Assembly: GCA_944472135.2 (NCBI GenBank)
Contig: OX235263.1
Coordinates: 24,171,379-24,235,378 of the forward strand
DNA length: 64,000 nt
From: Trichobilharzia regenti
Lineage: Eukaryota > Platyhelminthes > Trematoda > Strigeidida > Schistosomatidae
Direction of reading: 5' to 3'
Below are positions 30,516-41,310 of the stretch, piece by piece; position 1 is the stretch's first letter; the number at the start of each line of letters is the position of its first letter. Both the position numbers and the translations under genes were made by a program. A model generated the notes under the pieces. The model saw only the letters and a list, made by a program, of their open reading frames with translations, was not told the DNA's origin and searched no databases.

Positions 30516-30854
30516 CACCATATACCGGGAAGACTTCTTAAAGGATTTACATCAGAAGAAATAAACATTGTATAACTTAAATTCTAACACTGAGAAACCC
30601 AACGGGGCTAGAACAGCTTGAAAATAACCTACCGCGACAGGTTGAAATGCTATAGAATCAGGTCATAAGTCTTATTTTCATTATGTGGATAAGAATGGCA
30701 GATTGAGACAGAACTAAACGTAGATTTAACACCTTTCCCACCTATAGGTGAATTTATATAGTCAATCCAAACGTGAATACCTCCCGCTTTTATGATTTCC
30801 GCACTTATCATATCCAACAGTCTGTTAATTTACAAACTTAACGATACAGAATTA
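30516..30854. other. Probable PLE remnant, otherwise unrecognised
   Basis: The first half may be coding relic; GYKSYFHYVDKNGRL-type codons around 30660-30710 read openly. There is no decisive motif. Confidence 0.25.
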
Positions 30855-31165
30855 GCGAGTTGATCAGGGATCGATAGCAGTTAGAGAACCATTGAAAACC
30901 AGGGAGAACTAGAGTACTTGGCAGCTGTTTCATCCTATTTTTGGAATCATCGGCAGTACACAGCCACTGGGGTTCGAACCCAGAACCTTCCGGTGGCTGA
31001 ATGGTATACGAGCTCGTCTTGTAACCGGAAGGTCCTGGGTTCGAACCGCAGTGGGTTCTTACTACCGAAGATTCTCAAACTAGAATGAAACAGCTGTCCA
31101 GGTTTCCCTGCTGGCTTTCAATGGTTCTCTAACTGATATCACTCCGTGATCAACTCGTTGAAAAC
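30855..31165. repeat. Inverted pair of family B SINEs, head to head
   Basis: Minus copy at about 30855-30990 and plus copy at about 30990-31165 meet near the tRNA-like heads (GGTTCGAACCC on each strand). The plus copy's ribozyme region is CTACCGAAGATTCTCAAACT with GAAACAGCTGTCC: box CCGAAGA (U4 to C). Both belong to the same subfamily as 11531-12085. Confidence 0.65.
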
Positions 31166-31329
31166 GAAACTAACAAACCAACTATAGAACATACAGAATT
31201 AAGTCGTACAGAATAAATCTATGATTCAGTTAACACGTATAAGTTGAGATCTTGTAGAACTTCTGATCTACTATTTATTCCTGTGATAAAACTATTAGCA
31301 GCATTAAATAATCGAAGGTTAGTAAAAAC

Positions 31330-31800
31330 AGTATCGATTTATCATGGAGTATATTTATTCAATAAAGGCACACAGAGATATAGTGTCTTTTATTTGTTGA
31401 TGATGTTTTGAGCACAATTTCATGTTCATAATCATATCAAGGTACTTAAACAACCTTCGAATTTTGTTTTATATAATTCTATTATTTCTTATCTCTTGAT
31501 TTTATCGGTAGTAATATTTTCCATGCCTCTGGTTTTGGTGGTATTAAGTCATTCCTACTGAATGTGTTAGGTGTAAATCCGGTGAACAACGATTTAGTGG
31601 CCACACCCGGTCTTCAAAAACTCTATACCACCCTATTGTATGATTGTCTGCTACTACATGAGCTGCAGTTGATGAGTTTCTGCCCAAATTACTCATATTC
31701 GCGGAGCGAACCATTCTACACTTAGCCAAATTCATTTATTTTCGATAATCTGACCATCCCTGATACACTGGTCTTACCTATGTAGTTGACTTCATAGTCA
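31330..31800 (-). mobile_element. Penelope-like element, one arm plus endonuclease relic
   Basis: Same family as 23370-24420. The left arm (TTGATGATGTTTTGAGCACA at about 31398-31417) is followed by the stretch read on the minus strand as NLAKCRMVRSANMSNLGRN (about 31735-31679), equivalent to EHKNLAKVKVVDPAQISN. The other arm is missing. Confidence 0.5.
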
Positions 31801-32220
31801 TTCCGGTTTTTGATGTAGTTATATTCTCTGAGCTAACTGGATGGTTTATTTGCGAAGCTTTCATCGCCACCCTACTAGACAACATCTTAAGCGCATACTT
31901 CAATTCATTGAAGTGAGCTTTTAGATTTCTCCACGAGTTTATTAGTCATCTCTCCTGATGGGTGACCTTGAACGTGATTGGCTGATTTTGTGTGTTTTCA
32001 CACCCTCTGGGCTACTTATATTGGTACTGACTGTTTTCCTCAAACTTCCGAAACCAGTTTGATAGGGAAAATGTAGAAATTTCAAACAATGAGTGACAGT
32101 ACTAATAACTGCTAGAGAATTTCGACAAGCCTGGTACTCAGATGGCACAGCGATTATCAGAAACATTACTACTGTTGATAAAATTTACCAACTATTAAAG
32201 CATATTTTCAAGAGTGTGTT
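31800..32220. mobile_element. Family E PLE, inverted halves
   Basis: 31800-32000 is the minus-strand terminal region with hammerhead outline (TGCG-CTTAAGA-TG, then GATGAAAGCTTCGCA, at about 31895-31845). 32040-32220 is plus-strand endonuclease C-terminus: FDRENVEISNNE, then REFRQAWYSDGTA and DKIYQLLK after a frame change. The two halves point in opposite directions, as in other PLE copies here. Confidence 0.5.
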
Positions 32221-32224
32221 TGTA

Positions 32225-32550
32225 GGGGGTTTATTTGTTTGTTCAAGTTTGATCACGAATGGATATCAGTGAGATCCAGAGGGTTGGGAATTTAGGACAA
32301 ATATTTGCCAATGACATTAGGTCTATGGTCGCACAAAAATCACCAAATTGGTAGACTTTAGAATTCATGGGCACTTAGTCGGGTCCAAATGGCTCAATGG
32401 TCTATGCGACTGCCACGTAACTGGAAGATCCTGGATTTGAACCCTGAAGGTGAGTGGGCAACACTGCAGGTGAGTCGGAAACTAGGAGGAAACTGCTGTC
32501 CAGTACTCCAGTGCTGATTTTCAATGTTTCTTTAACTGATATCAATTCAC
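32225..32550 (+). repeat. Family B SINE with 5' extension
   Basis: Extension with GACAAATATTTGCCAATGAC, head AAATGGCTCAATGGTCTATG, B-box region GGATTTGAACCC, ribozyme region CACTGCAGGTGAGTCGGAAA then GGAGGAAACTGCTGTC. The box (CAGGTGA) and stems are mutated. The tail ends TTAACTGATATCAATTCAC. Confidence 0.6.
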
Positions 32551-32689
32551 ATAACAAAAATATTGAAATTCCAATTCAATAAAAAACAATCAATAAAGAT
32601 GTAAGTGCACAACCAATCACAACAATAAAGTTTGTCAACAGATATAATTATATCATTCATATATAGAATCCAATCAGATTCGTTGACTT

Positions 32690-32790
32690 CATATTGAAGG
32701 CTGCTCTGAATAATATTATCTAGAAGGATAACGAAAGCCCAGCAAGCTCACAGAACACAACCAAACAGAACAATCATGATAATAATAATA
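32690..32790 (+). repeat. Family E PLE terminal fragment
   Basis: GCTCTGAATAATATTATC-TAGAAG-GATAAC-GAAA-GC: a hammerhead-like hairpin with stem II TTATC/GATAA intact and box CTGAATA (G8 to U). It is followed by CCCAGCAAGCTC and short AT-rich sequence with (ATA)n at 32777-32800. Confidence 0.5.
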
Positions 32791-33152
32791 ATAATAGTAA
32801 TAATGAAAGTCATTCACCGAGTGACCTACACCTTAAGAAATTACCGAAAATAATAAATATTTAAAAAAAGAAAAAGCTAAAATGCTTAAACCATTAATAT
32901 CAGTAAAAAGTTTGAGCATTGTGGATTAGATCAAATAAAGTATAATTATATTTTAATAGTTTACACACAAAATGATAAGTTTTGTTATTGGTAATATTTC
33001 CAGCAAAATTACTGCCCGTTTTCAAACACCAACTGTTGGAATTGTTTTATTCACACACATTTATGATTTGTACTCAAATGTTTAGTCCATTATTATTATT
33101 ATTGCTCATTCTTGTTTTGTGTAAGTGTTCAGAGTTATATTTCACGTTCACT

Positions 33153-33348
33153 GTGCGTCGGTGGCACAGTGGTTAGGACTCTCTCCGACCATGCACATGG
33201 TCCGGGGTTCGAGCACCCACCGACGCACACCTGATATGTATGGTCGGCCTTCAAAATTTGGGCTACCGATATCCATGCTGAAAATTCCATACTTGTACCA
33301 AAAATACAGTGTGGAATCAAGCTGTAATCAAAAATAAAAAAGTGTTTG
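33153..33348 (+). repeat. tRNA-type SINE (family C)
   Basis: Head GTGCGTCGGTGGCACAGTGG (A-box region), CCGACCATGCACATGGTCC, B box GGGTTCGAGCA, then GGCTACCGATATCCATGCTG and the 3' end GTGTGGAATCAAGCTGTAAT with an A-rich tail. Cloverleaf-like but with a disrupted acceptor stem, so not a tRNA gene. Confidence 0.75.
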
Positions 33349-33733
33349 TATTAAGAATTATATTCCAAGTTGTTGATAGTTGTACTGAGTCACCCTTGTT
33401 ACAAGTATCCGGTGTGACTTTAATGAATATCGATTCTGTTATAAGTCTTTCTTTCAATTTGTTCTTGTTTGTTTTTAGAATACACACATTGTTCCAATCG
33501 ATATTGTGGTTTTTGTCTTTAAGGTTTTTGTTTAAGGGCATTCTCCTCCCAATAATCCATGAATATGTCAGCTATAATTGGTGAGATAGGCGATCCTATA
33601 GCTACTCCCTCATTTTGTTGGTATATTTTTCCTTCGAATGTGAAATATGTTGTTGTCAGACAGAATTCTACGCCTTTTTATTATTTCTTCTACGGATAAC
33701 TATGTTCTGTCTTTCAGGCCATTATCCTCATTT

Positions 33734-33734
<1 letters not shown>

Positions 33735-33823
<89 letters not shown>
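33735..33823. repeat. (CT)n(AT)n microsatellite
   Basis: About 16 CT units followed by about 28 AT units. Open frames read across it (33615-33839 plus, 33700-33928 minus) are artefacts of the repeat. Confidence 0.95.
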
Positions 33824-33827
<4 letters not shown>

Positions 33828-33978
33828 TACAAATCATAAATGTGTGTGAATAAAACAATTCCAACAGTTGGTGTTTGAACATGGGCAGTAATTTTGCTGG
33901 AAATATTACCAATAACAAAACTTATCATTGTGTGTGTAAGCTATTAAAATATAATTATACTTTATTTGCTTAAACCAT

Positions 33979-35690
33979 ATTTACTGAAAATCTAAAAACT
34001 TACATCCTTGACGAGTATGTCTATATCGATAGGCGCTTTGATGTTGTCCATCTCCAGGCATTGTGTTTATTACTCAAAAAGTATCAAAGGTTAATATATG
34101 TAGATATATATATCTTCAGTAATATTTTGTATGTAATATAATGTAATGTATATGAAAGTTTACGAAATATTTGTAAATTTTTGTTTGTTTATTTTTTATA
34201 GATAATTTTGTAAACAAACAAGCTCATAATAGAAAAGATTTGTAAACTTTTTCGATTCCGTTTTATGTGAAAATGTTTCCACTCTCGGATGGATGGATGA
34301 ATGGATGGATAGCAAAGACTTTTAGTCTCACTTTCCTCTATTTCCAAATACGAAAAGCAGCTCTGATTAGTCAGTCAGTCAGTCGATCGACGAGACAGGA
34401 AAGACGAAACAACCACAAGAACAGAGTTTCAGAAGTTCACCTTCATCGAAATTACAACATAAATTCGAAATGAAAAGAAAAAAAACTGTGATACTTTCTG
34501 CCCTATCAACATCATCAATATCACATCAAAAGGACACAATGTGATTATGGCATATTTATATGCCTCATCATATGCACACAGGCGAGCGAGCGAGCGAGCG
34601 CACACGCACACGCACACACACACACACACATGCAGACAGATTTCCACTTTTCAGGAGAGTTGGTTATATTCAAACTATCTCTGATTGGGAATAATCCCTA
34701 AATGTGATGTTGTGTAATTCTTATTGGCGAATGATTGGTTATAGCCAAGAAAGCAAACAAACTAATCTTTGGATCAATAAGTGATGGGTGATGGGTTTAA
34801 AAGTAATTTTCTTTTTCTTTTATTTTTTTGAAGGGGGGATTTGATGGTGAAGAATAAATAACCTTGAAGCATTTGTCCTTGTTAGTGAAGTACGCCCACA
34901 CACACATTCACGCATAGAGACGCAAACCCACACACATATACACACACACACTAGTAGGATGCACAATTTGCTTAGGGATAAAGTGATGAACATAAGTGAG
35001 AATCAATAAGTAACACGACACCGAGAACTACTTTAGACAAATATTCATTTTGGCCATAAAATATAAACAGTGTTTAACTGTGTGTATTAATTATTCAGAA
35101 CATTATTAATTAACATTGGTAATTCACATGGGAATATGTTACGTTACGCTGCTACATTTTTTATTAACGGTATTCCTCACTAATCCAACCTATTAGTGTT
35201 AGGGCGTTTCATAATGGCATCTAAGCAGAAGTAATTCTAGGATCCCTGCTTCTTTTTTCTGGGATTTGAATGAGTGAAAAGGTACTTTCAGCACCTTACT
35301 AGTCTACTATAGAATCTCTGACAACTGATTTAGGCGGTGAATGGTTCCAGTTTCAGTAGATAGTGTCCCTCCAAGGGACTCTTACCTCATTCTAAATGAG
35401 GCGAATTTTGTTAAGCATACCAGTTACTTCTCAGTCAGACTGCTTCAGAACGAATATCTTTTTAATCAGAAATTAGTCAGTAGGCCTTGTTGAATGGTTC
35501 TATGTTAAACTTCTGCAAATGTCAAATTGTTAATGTCATATTCAGATCCTCTGACTTTTCATGGTCTTCCCATATCATGTTGATTTCTAGATCTAACCTT
35601 CTACGTAAAGTAGTCTGATATCATATACCGAAAGTTGACACAGAATGGAAAATACTTACATTTTATTAGTTTTTTGTTCAAATAGCTATA
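33979..35690. other. 1.7 kb without recognised genes; simple repeats
   Basis: Contains a GGAT-rich patch (34290-34312), a (GCGA)n/(CA)n microsatellite at about 34580-34630, and further CA-rich tracts near 34890-34950. I see no coding family and no match to the repeat families elsewhere. Confidence 0.5.
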
Positions 35691-35694
35691 AACT

Positions 35695-36345
35695 AGTACT
35701 ATTCAAGACTCTTTACTATACAGCGAGGAGAATATACTCTGCAGAGAAATTATAGGAAGAATTTACGATTCTTGAAAAGGTGTTGAAAAACAACGGTTAT
35801 CCTCAAAGATTCATTAACAGATATGGAAGATGTGAAGGCTCAAACGTCAAACAAATCACAGTTAGTAAAAAGCCTGTCTTCATTCAACTATACAGTTGAC
35901 CATGCGGTCCTTGCAACGTAGGTTAAGCTGTTTTGCCTGTTTGAGTCACAGGGGTCCTTTAGCCTACGGAAATTTTCCTACCTAAAAGCGTTTGTAGGTT
36001 AAAATGTCACCCCAAATTCCTGCCTTATTAAGAATTCCACATAGGGTTTCAGATGTCGATTCCTTATATAACGACACTGTGAGTATCTTAAATCCCTTCT
36101 TATTTATGTTATGGTCAGTAAATTCACTACTATTTGTGGACTTTTATCTTTGTTCTTAGAATCTACGCCAGACACACACAACAGGAATGACATAACGCCA
36201 ACAAACCAGAGATATGGAAAATAATAAGTGACAATCATATAAAAGGAATATCAAGTAAATAATACTCTATCACTGTTTTATCAAATGAAATTATCCTACC
36301 GTGGAATTATACTTTATCACAGTGTCTAAATTACATCCTTATATC
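35695..36345 (+). mobile_element. Penelope-like element fragment
   Basis: Plus-strand linker relic: LQDSLLYSEENIL, NNGYPQRFINRYGRCEGSN and ITVSKKPVFIQL (about 35708-35900, with a frameshift between), the N-G-P-FINR and S-KKP signature of PLEs. It runs into non-coding sequence shared with 24050-24165 and ends at one inverted arm (36180-36345) of the 23370-24420 family. Confidence 0.6.
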
Positions 36346-36439
36346 GGTTTCTGGATAGATGTCGACACGTACCGACATCACTTAAGCAGCCAAAGAATAT
36401 AGTGGGACCCTCGTTAGGATATGCGTGTGTGTAGGACTT

Positions 36440-36650
36440 GAACACTGTGGTGGTAGGTAGTTCCACGCACCAGTTAGGAATCTCCCCAACCATGCACATG
36501 GTCTGGGGTCGATCCCCGTCAACGAATACCTGATATCAATAGTTGGCTTGCAAAATTTGGGCTGCCGATATCACATGCTTAAAATTCCATCCATTCTTTT
36601 ACCAAAAATACGGTGTGGAATCAAGCTATAATCAAAATAAAATAAAAAAA
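36440..36650 (+). repeat. tRNA-type SINE (family C), degraded head
   Basis: CCATGCACATGGTCTGGGGT, B-box region GGTCGATCCCC, GGCTGCCGATATCACATGCT, 3' end GTGTGGAATCAAGCTATAAT and A-rich tail. The first ~25 bases of the head are altered. Confidence 0.65.
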
Positions 36651-36885
36651 TAAAGATTCTCATGGTAGATTTTTAAAGAATGATATGTAGGGAACAAAGA
36701 ATATTTACTTTCGATAACTTCCTCTTCATTAAATCGTGAAGCAATATGTTCGTGACACTCAGAGAATTATTGTTATTAACAACAGTAATGTTTTAGAATA
36801 CATTGAATCAATAATATGAACAGACTACAGTTTGAAGGTATCTGTGTGTCATAATATGTGTAAAAGTGTATCACCAAACTGCGTG

Positions 36886-37118
36886 GTGCATCGGTGGCAC
36901 AGTGGTAGAGTGCTAGCTGACCACACCTCATGTGGTCCATGGTTCGATCCCTGGCCACCGACGCACTCCTTTGTCTCACTAAGCCAGTGACAAGAGTGGT
37001 AAAGACGGAAGATTGGGAATGAGGCTAGCAACCCCATCCCGTAAAAAATAAACACCAATGCTACTAAAACTTCAAGCCTCTAGCTTGAAGCCCTATGTCT
37101 CATTGGGGACGTAAAGGA
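36886..37118 (+). repeat. tRNA-type SINE (family F)
   Basis: Head GCATCGGTGGCACAGTGGTA, B box GGTTCGATCCCTGG, GACGCACTCCTTTGTCTCAC, then CATCCCGTAAAAAATAAAC and CTTCAAGCCTCTAGCTTGAA; ends GGGGACGTAAAGGAAT. Best-preserved member of this family in the window. No hammerhead motif found in it. Confidence 0.75.
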
Positions 37119-37895
37119 ATTTTTAAAAAAATTAAACTGTATATCAGATGAATTAAGGAAGATAATACAGTTTCTTATGAATTTATACTTGCCCACAGCA
37201 AGCCAGAGTAGGAAAAGTGACTGGACTTGTTTCTTCCAAACACAGCTCTCCAGTTGACTTGAATTGGTATATGGAGTGTTTAGTATGTACAGGCTTTTGG
37301 CAATTTACTTGGTACCCAATAGGTGACTGAGAAAGACTTTTCAATACTGCCAGCTTGGTGGTCTGTTTGGACGAGGTGATCTAATTAATGCAGAACTGCA
37401 AATGATAGTTTTAACTACACCTGTGTATAGTCACACTGGTAGATGGTGTTCCCAAACATGAAAAATTAAGTTCCCAGTGTGCAATAGCCGATATAACTGG
37501 CTACAGAGGAACAGTTGAATTGACAGATGCGATAAGAGCTGAATAGCCTAGATGTTGCGTTTTCCACTTCCTGAATCAAGACCAGTCTTGTGGAATTCAT
37601 AGGGGGGGGGAATTAACAATAAAGATAAAACTTTGATATCTTCAGACGTAACATCCTCTCATTCAAGAATGCACCTCTGGTTGTGAAACGGTTAATTACA
37701 TCTGCGAACGAATAAATGACAAGTCGGTAAATACTGAGATCCCAGTTAAAAATTTTTAAAGAACTGTTACTTAATTGTACCATGAATTTGAATTGCAAAT
37801 TTGATGGTGAACTCTACAGACAAGTAGATGTGGGGTGGTAATTGGTTCTCTATTGTGTATGTGTTTATGTGTGTGTGTAGTAAACCAGAATCACT
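37119..37895. other. No recognised feature
   Basis: Non-coding with a nine-G run at 37602-37610. Small overlapping frames on both strands have no family resemblance. Confidence 0.4.
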
Positions 37896-37899
37896 AATA

Positions 37900-38024
37900 A
37901 TATTAATTATTGAATTGGATTTTTTGATTTTCCCGTCGATTGATTGCACCGAAGTGCTCGGTCTCAGGTTGACATGTCGGCTTCTTGCGACGGGAAAATC
38001 AAAAAATCCAATTCAATAATTAAT
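37900..38024. repeat. 37-bp perfect inverted repeat beside an Sm-alpha-like SINE
   Basis: ATTGAATTGGATTTTTTGAT with following TTTTCCCGTCG on the left (37900-37938) is mirrored at 37988-38024, with a spacer of about 49 bases that itself contains ACCGAAGTGCTCGGT. The same leader, once, precedes the other Sm-alpha-like copy (6860-6895). Confidence 0.8.
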
Positions 38025-38035
38025 ATGACCCGTTG

Positions 38036-38230
38036 CACAAGAGGTGGCTCTCGTAGCCCAAGTGGTCTAGTGGATAACGCTTTGGCGTTCGAAACTATGG
38101 GTACTGGGTTCGAGCCTCGGTGGGAACATCATCACTCACTGAGAAGTGCAGGTATATCCAGATGAGGAGTCCCAAATAGGACGAAATGCGCATCCTGGAT
38201 TCCACTGCTAGTCACCATCCACCAATTGTA
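38036..38230 (+). repeat. Sm-alpha-like tRNA-headed SINE
   Basis: Head AGCCCAAGTGGTCTAGTGGA, B box GGGTTCGAGCCTCGG (38106-38120), then the hammerhead block and CCACTGCTAGTCACCATCCA, ending near CCAATTGTATCC. Second copy of the element at 6691-6862, in the opposite orientation. Confidence 0.8.
38156..38200 (+). ncRNA. Sm-alpha-type hammerhead with a broken catalytic box
   Basis: ATCCAG (38156-38161), ATGAGGA where CTGATGA is required (38162-38168: C3 to A, U7 to G), GTCC-CAAATA-GGAC, GAAA (38183-38186), stem III ATGC/GCAT, cleavage C 38194, CTGGAT (38195-38200). Loss of C3 removes the essential C3-G8 pair, so this copy should not cleave. U7 is tolerant to change. Confidence 0.8.
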
Positions 38231-38534
38231 TCCTAATAGTATTGAGATAAGAACTCTTGAGAAAAGCTCAACTTTAGCACTGTATTCACTTCCACACAAC
38301 CATACTCTAAGATGAGACAAAATGACATTCCTGAAATGTAATACAAAAGAGTCTGGAGAAAGATGGTGATAAGTGAAGCTTTAACTATAGAATGAAATGA
38401 GATTACATGCAACTGTTATCTAGTGTCATCAGTAATAAAAATAAAAAATAAAAACAAATAAAAAATAATAAATAAATAAAATAAATAACGCTACTCGATG
38501 CTATGCCAGTGACTTTTCAGTGTACATATTTGGA
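38231..38534. other. PLE-like tail fragment, otherwise unrecognised
   Basis: The codons KRVWRKMVISEALTIE near 38350-38395 resemble the C-terminal endonuclease tail (compare FRKRLVTTEALFIE at 16155). A run of AAATAA units follows at 38440-38490. Confidence 0.35.
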
Positions 38535-38778
38535 CTTATTTATTCCTTCACGTTCCCAGTGGAATATAAGTGGCTTCAAGCTAGAGGCTTGAAGTTTCGG
38601 TAGTAGTGGTGATTATTTTCACAGGATGGGGTTACTCACCTCATTACCAGCCTTTGCTCTTTACCAGCATTATTTCTGGTTTAGCGAGGTAAATGAGTGC
38701 ATCGGTGGCCGGGAGTCGAACCCCAGACCATGTTCATGGTCAGTGAGCGTCCTAATAGCTGTGCCACCAACGCACATT
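38535..38778 (-). repeat. tRNA-type SINE (family F)
   Basis: Minus-strand copy: head GTGCGTTGGTGGCACAGCTA, B-box region GGGGTTCGACTCCCGG, then the family body and a 3' end next to CCCAGTGGAATATAAG. Head-on neighbour of the plus copy at 39168. Confidence 0.7.
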
Positions 38779-39165
38779 TAGGGACTACTTTGGGTAATTT
38801 GAGGAAATACATGGAGCTTTTGTGGTAGCTCAAATATAAAGGTTTCGGGATAAGTGCATCAGAAAATCGGTATTCTCGCTATAACCTCGAAAATTTCTCC
38901 AAAACTCCCCAAATTTCCCACAAATTCTCATCCCCTCCAAACCAGCAGAACCGCTTCAGAACTATTCTTAAGTTTCCCCAAAATTATTTATTAAAGTTAG
39001 AATAATTAACTAGAATGAAGTCTTAGAAATTTTGGTTTCTAATCTAAGATTTGATTAGAATGATGGAACTTGATAACGATACCAACACAAACAGATCTCA
39101 GGTGAGAGAGGAACATCCTGTCTTTTAGAAAACATAACCTGATGCGAATTAAAATAAGTGGTTAA
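38779..39165. other. No recognised feature
   Basis: Non-coding sequence without repeat matches. Confidence 0.4.
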
Positions 39166-39167
39166 CA

Positions 39168-39412
39168 GGTGCGTTTGGGGCCTAGAGGTAGGATGCTCAC
39201 CAACTATGCCTCATGTCGTTCAGTGTTCGATCCCTGGCCACTGATCCACTCATTTACCTCACTAAACCAGTAGTAAGACTGGCAAAAAAGGGAAGGTTGG
39301 TCATGAGACATGCTATCAACCCCATCACGTAAAAATAAGCAACACTGCTACCGAAACTTCAAGCCTCTAGTTTGAAGCCCCGTTTTTCACTGGGAACGTG
39401 AAGGAATGAAAG
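39168..39412 (+). repeat. tRNA-type SINE (family F)
   Basis: Head GTGCGTTTGGGGCCTAGAGG (A box altered), B box GTGTTCGATCCCTGG, body with AAACTTCAAGCCTCTAGTTT, end CTGGGAACGTGAAGGAATG. Confidence 0.65.
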
Positions 39413-39519
39413 AAGTACTTAGTCATAAGTATTGACTATTTAACTAGTCTTCGAGTTACTTTCGTGATAAGTAAGTGAAAAATCTACCGTTTTTTAGCAT
39501 GCCGAAATTGGTATTTCTA

Positions 39520-40545
39520 TTTGATTTGGAGGATCTGGGTTTCGCCGATGCGATAAATGTCTGATTTCCCACAAACAGGAAGATATGCAAGTGAAAAGCA
39601 ACAAGTTGGCAGAAGAAGCATCAAAGATAGGACATCACTACAGGTGAACATAGAGAAAACAGAGGTGATGAAGATTCCTGGCCAACATCACCAACAGCAG
39701 CAACAATAACAGACAACAATCAGCCAGGATAAATGAGAGGAACCTGAAAGAAACAACCTCATTTACCTACCGACCTGGGAAGCATCGTTTCAACTACAGG
39801 CGGACGGAACTGACGAGGATATGAAAGCGAGGATCATCGGGAAAGGAAGACAAGCTTTCATTACTCTGAAGTCTGTGTGGAGGTCTACAGCACTCAGCAT
39901 GAAAAATTAGATTCGTATTTTCAACTCCAATATGAAGTCAGTGCTGCTTTACGGATCAGAGACTTGGCGCGTCATAAAGAGCACCTCAAACAAACTACAG
40001 ACCTTCACCAACAGCTGTCTTCGCTCAATACTCAAGATCAGATGGTCAGTGCGTCGGTGGTACAGTGGTTAGGACTCTCACCGACCATGCACATGGTTCG
40101 AGGTTCGATCCCCTGCCCACGCACACCTGAAATGTATGGTCTGTCTACAAAATCTGGGCTACCGATATCAGATGCTGAAAATTCCATACTTGTAATGAAA
40201 ATACGGTGTGGAGTCAAGCTGTAATCAAAAATAAATAAATAAATGAAAGATCAGCAACAGGGAGGGATCTCTGGGAGCGACTGTTTAACAAATAGGCAGG
40301 AAGAAATGGAGATAGACTGGCCATACTCTGAAGAAGCCATAAAGTGACATCACACGACAAGCCCTCGAGCGGAACCCGAAAGGGAGGCGGTAAGTTGGTC
40401 ATCCAAGGGGGACTTGGGGTAGGTGAAGTGAAGGGATGAAAGCATGTGGGCATACTTGGAGCCAGGTGAAAACATTGGCAGAAAACCGAACGCAGTGGAG
40501 ACGCACGGCTGAAGCCCTATGTTCCTCTATGAATTAAAGAAAATA
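39520..40545 (+). mobile_element. RTE LINE (SR2-like) interrupted by a SINE
   Basis: Begins at the catalytic region (EDLGFADAINV-like; the FADD motif is destroyed by an inserted base near 39545) and runs to ALCSSMN-like terminal codons at 40520. A family C SINE lies at 40047-40245 within the RSILKIRW segment. Frame breaks are common. Confidence 0.8.
40047..40245 (+). repeat. tRNA-type SINE (family C) inside an RTE copy
   Basis: Head GTGCGTCGGTGGTACAGTGG, CCGACCATGCACATGGTTC, B box AGGTTCGATCCCC, 3' end GTGTGGAGTCAAGCTGTAAT plus (AAAT)n. The 5' junction with the RTE (CAGATGG then TCAGTGCGTCGG) is the same as at 51850-51858. Confidence 0.8.
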
Positions 40546-40619
40546 GTAATAATTTGATTTACCTTAAAGACGTGTTTATTTCCTCTACACTTAATGCCTC
40601 GAATCAAAGTGTTTGAGTT

Positions 40620-41310
40620 ACTCACCGACTAAAAACATCAACAAGCACCAACCACCATCAACGGAAGAAACCTGAAAAAAGTCACTTCTTCCACTAACTT
40701 CGGGAGCATCGTTTCAACTGCAAACAGCAAGCATAAGTGAGGATGTTAAAGGCAGGATCATAAAGACAAGACAGACCTTCCTCACCTTGACATCAATTTT
40801 GAAGTCAGTCCACTAAGCAAAAACAATAAGATAAGGATATTCAACATTAATGTCAAATCAGTCAGTGACTTTATATGGTTCAGAGACTTGACACGTTCGT
40901 CACGAAAAGTATCTCCAACAGTTTTCAGGCTTTCATCAACAGCTGTCTTGATGGCCCTATAACGATGATCAAACGGCCAACTGGAAAGGACTAGCAAAGA
41001 GGAATTCCGACAAAGAAGCAACCAGGAAACTATTATCCAACAAATATGGAGTAGAAAGTGTAGATAGATTGGTCAAACTTTGTAGGGAACACTGAAAAGC
41101 ATCATGAAACAGGCAGTGTCTCGACTGGAATACAAATAAGAAAAGACGAGTTAGGCTTGGTCTGAGGGTGACATGGAGGAGATCGTTAAAGGATGAGATG
41201 AAAGTTTATGGATAATCATTGAGCCAACTTAGTAGGAGTGCAGAGAGGACGTTCTGTTGAAGCCCTAGGTTCCACTCGGAACCCTTAGGAAATGATAACA
41301 ATAATAATAA
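40620..41310 (+). mobile_element. Divergent RTE LINE fragment
   Basis: INGRNLKKVTSSTNFGSIV start, VSDFIWFRDLTRS-like LLYGSETW equivalent at 40865-40895, then the C-terminal tail, ending in AATAATAATAATAATAAC at about 41300-41318. Strongly decayed. Confidence 0.65.

Larger units (their letters stand above)
32895..33966 (-). mobile_element. Penelope-like element with ~155-bp inverted arms, internally deleted
   Basis: TGCTTAAACCAT occurs at 32883-32894 and 33967-33978 and may be the target duplication. The arms (about 32922-33083 and 33822-33980) are inverted copies sharing CCAACTGTTGGAATTGTTTT. On the minus strand the polymerase motif YQQNEGVAIGSPISPIIAD (about 33630-33575) is joined almost directly to the endonuclease tail HNIDWNNVCILKT (33515-33480), so the thumb, linker and most of the nuclease are deleted. 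A family C SINE and a CT/AT microsatellite lie inside. Confidence 0.65.

Noticed and set aside
33153..33220. tRNA gene candidate (A and B boxes, anticodon-like stem)
   Set aside because: The same head recurs at 36440, 40047, 47700 (minus) and 51858 with a fixed 3' body and A-rich tail, and the acceptor stem does not pair. It is a SINE head.
33615..33928. Open frames on both strands with Ile-Tyr and Arg-Glu repeats
   Set aside because: They are translations of a (CT)n(AT)n microsatellite.
34429..34647. Cysteine-valine-rich open frame on the minus strand
   Set aside because: Produced by the (CA)n/(GCGA)n microsatellite at 34580-34630.
36886..36965. tRNA gene candidate
   Set aside because: Dispersed copies with identical downstream body (38535, 39168, 42745) show a SINE, not a tRNA locus.
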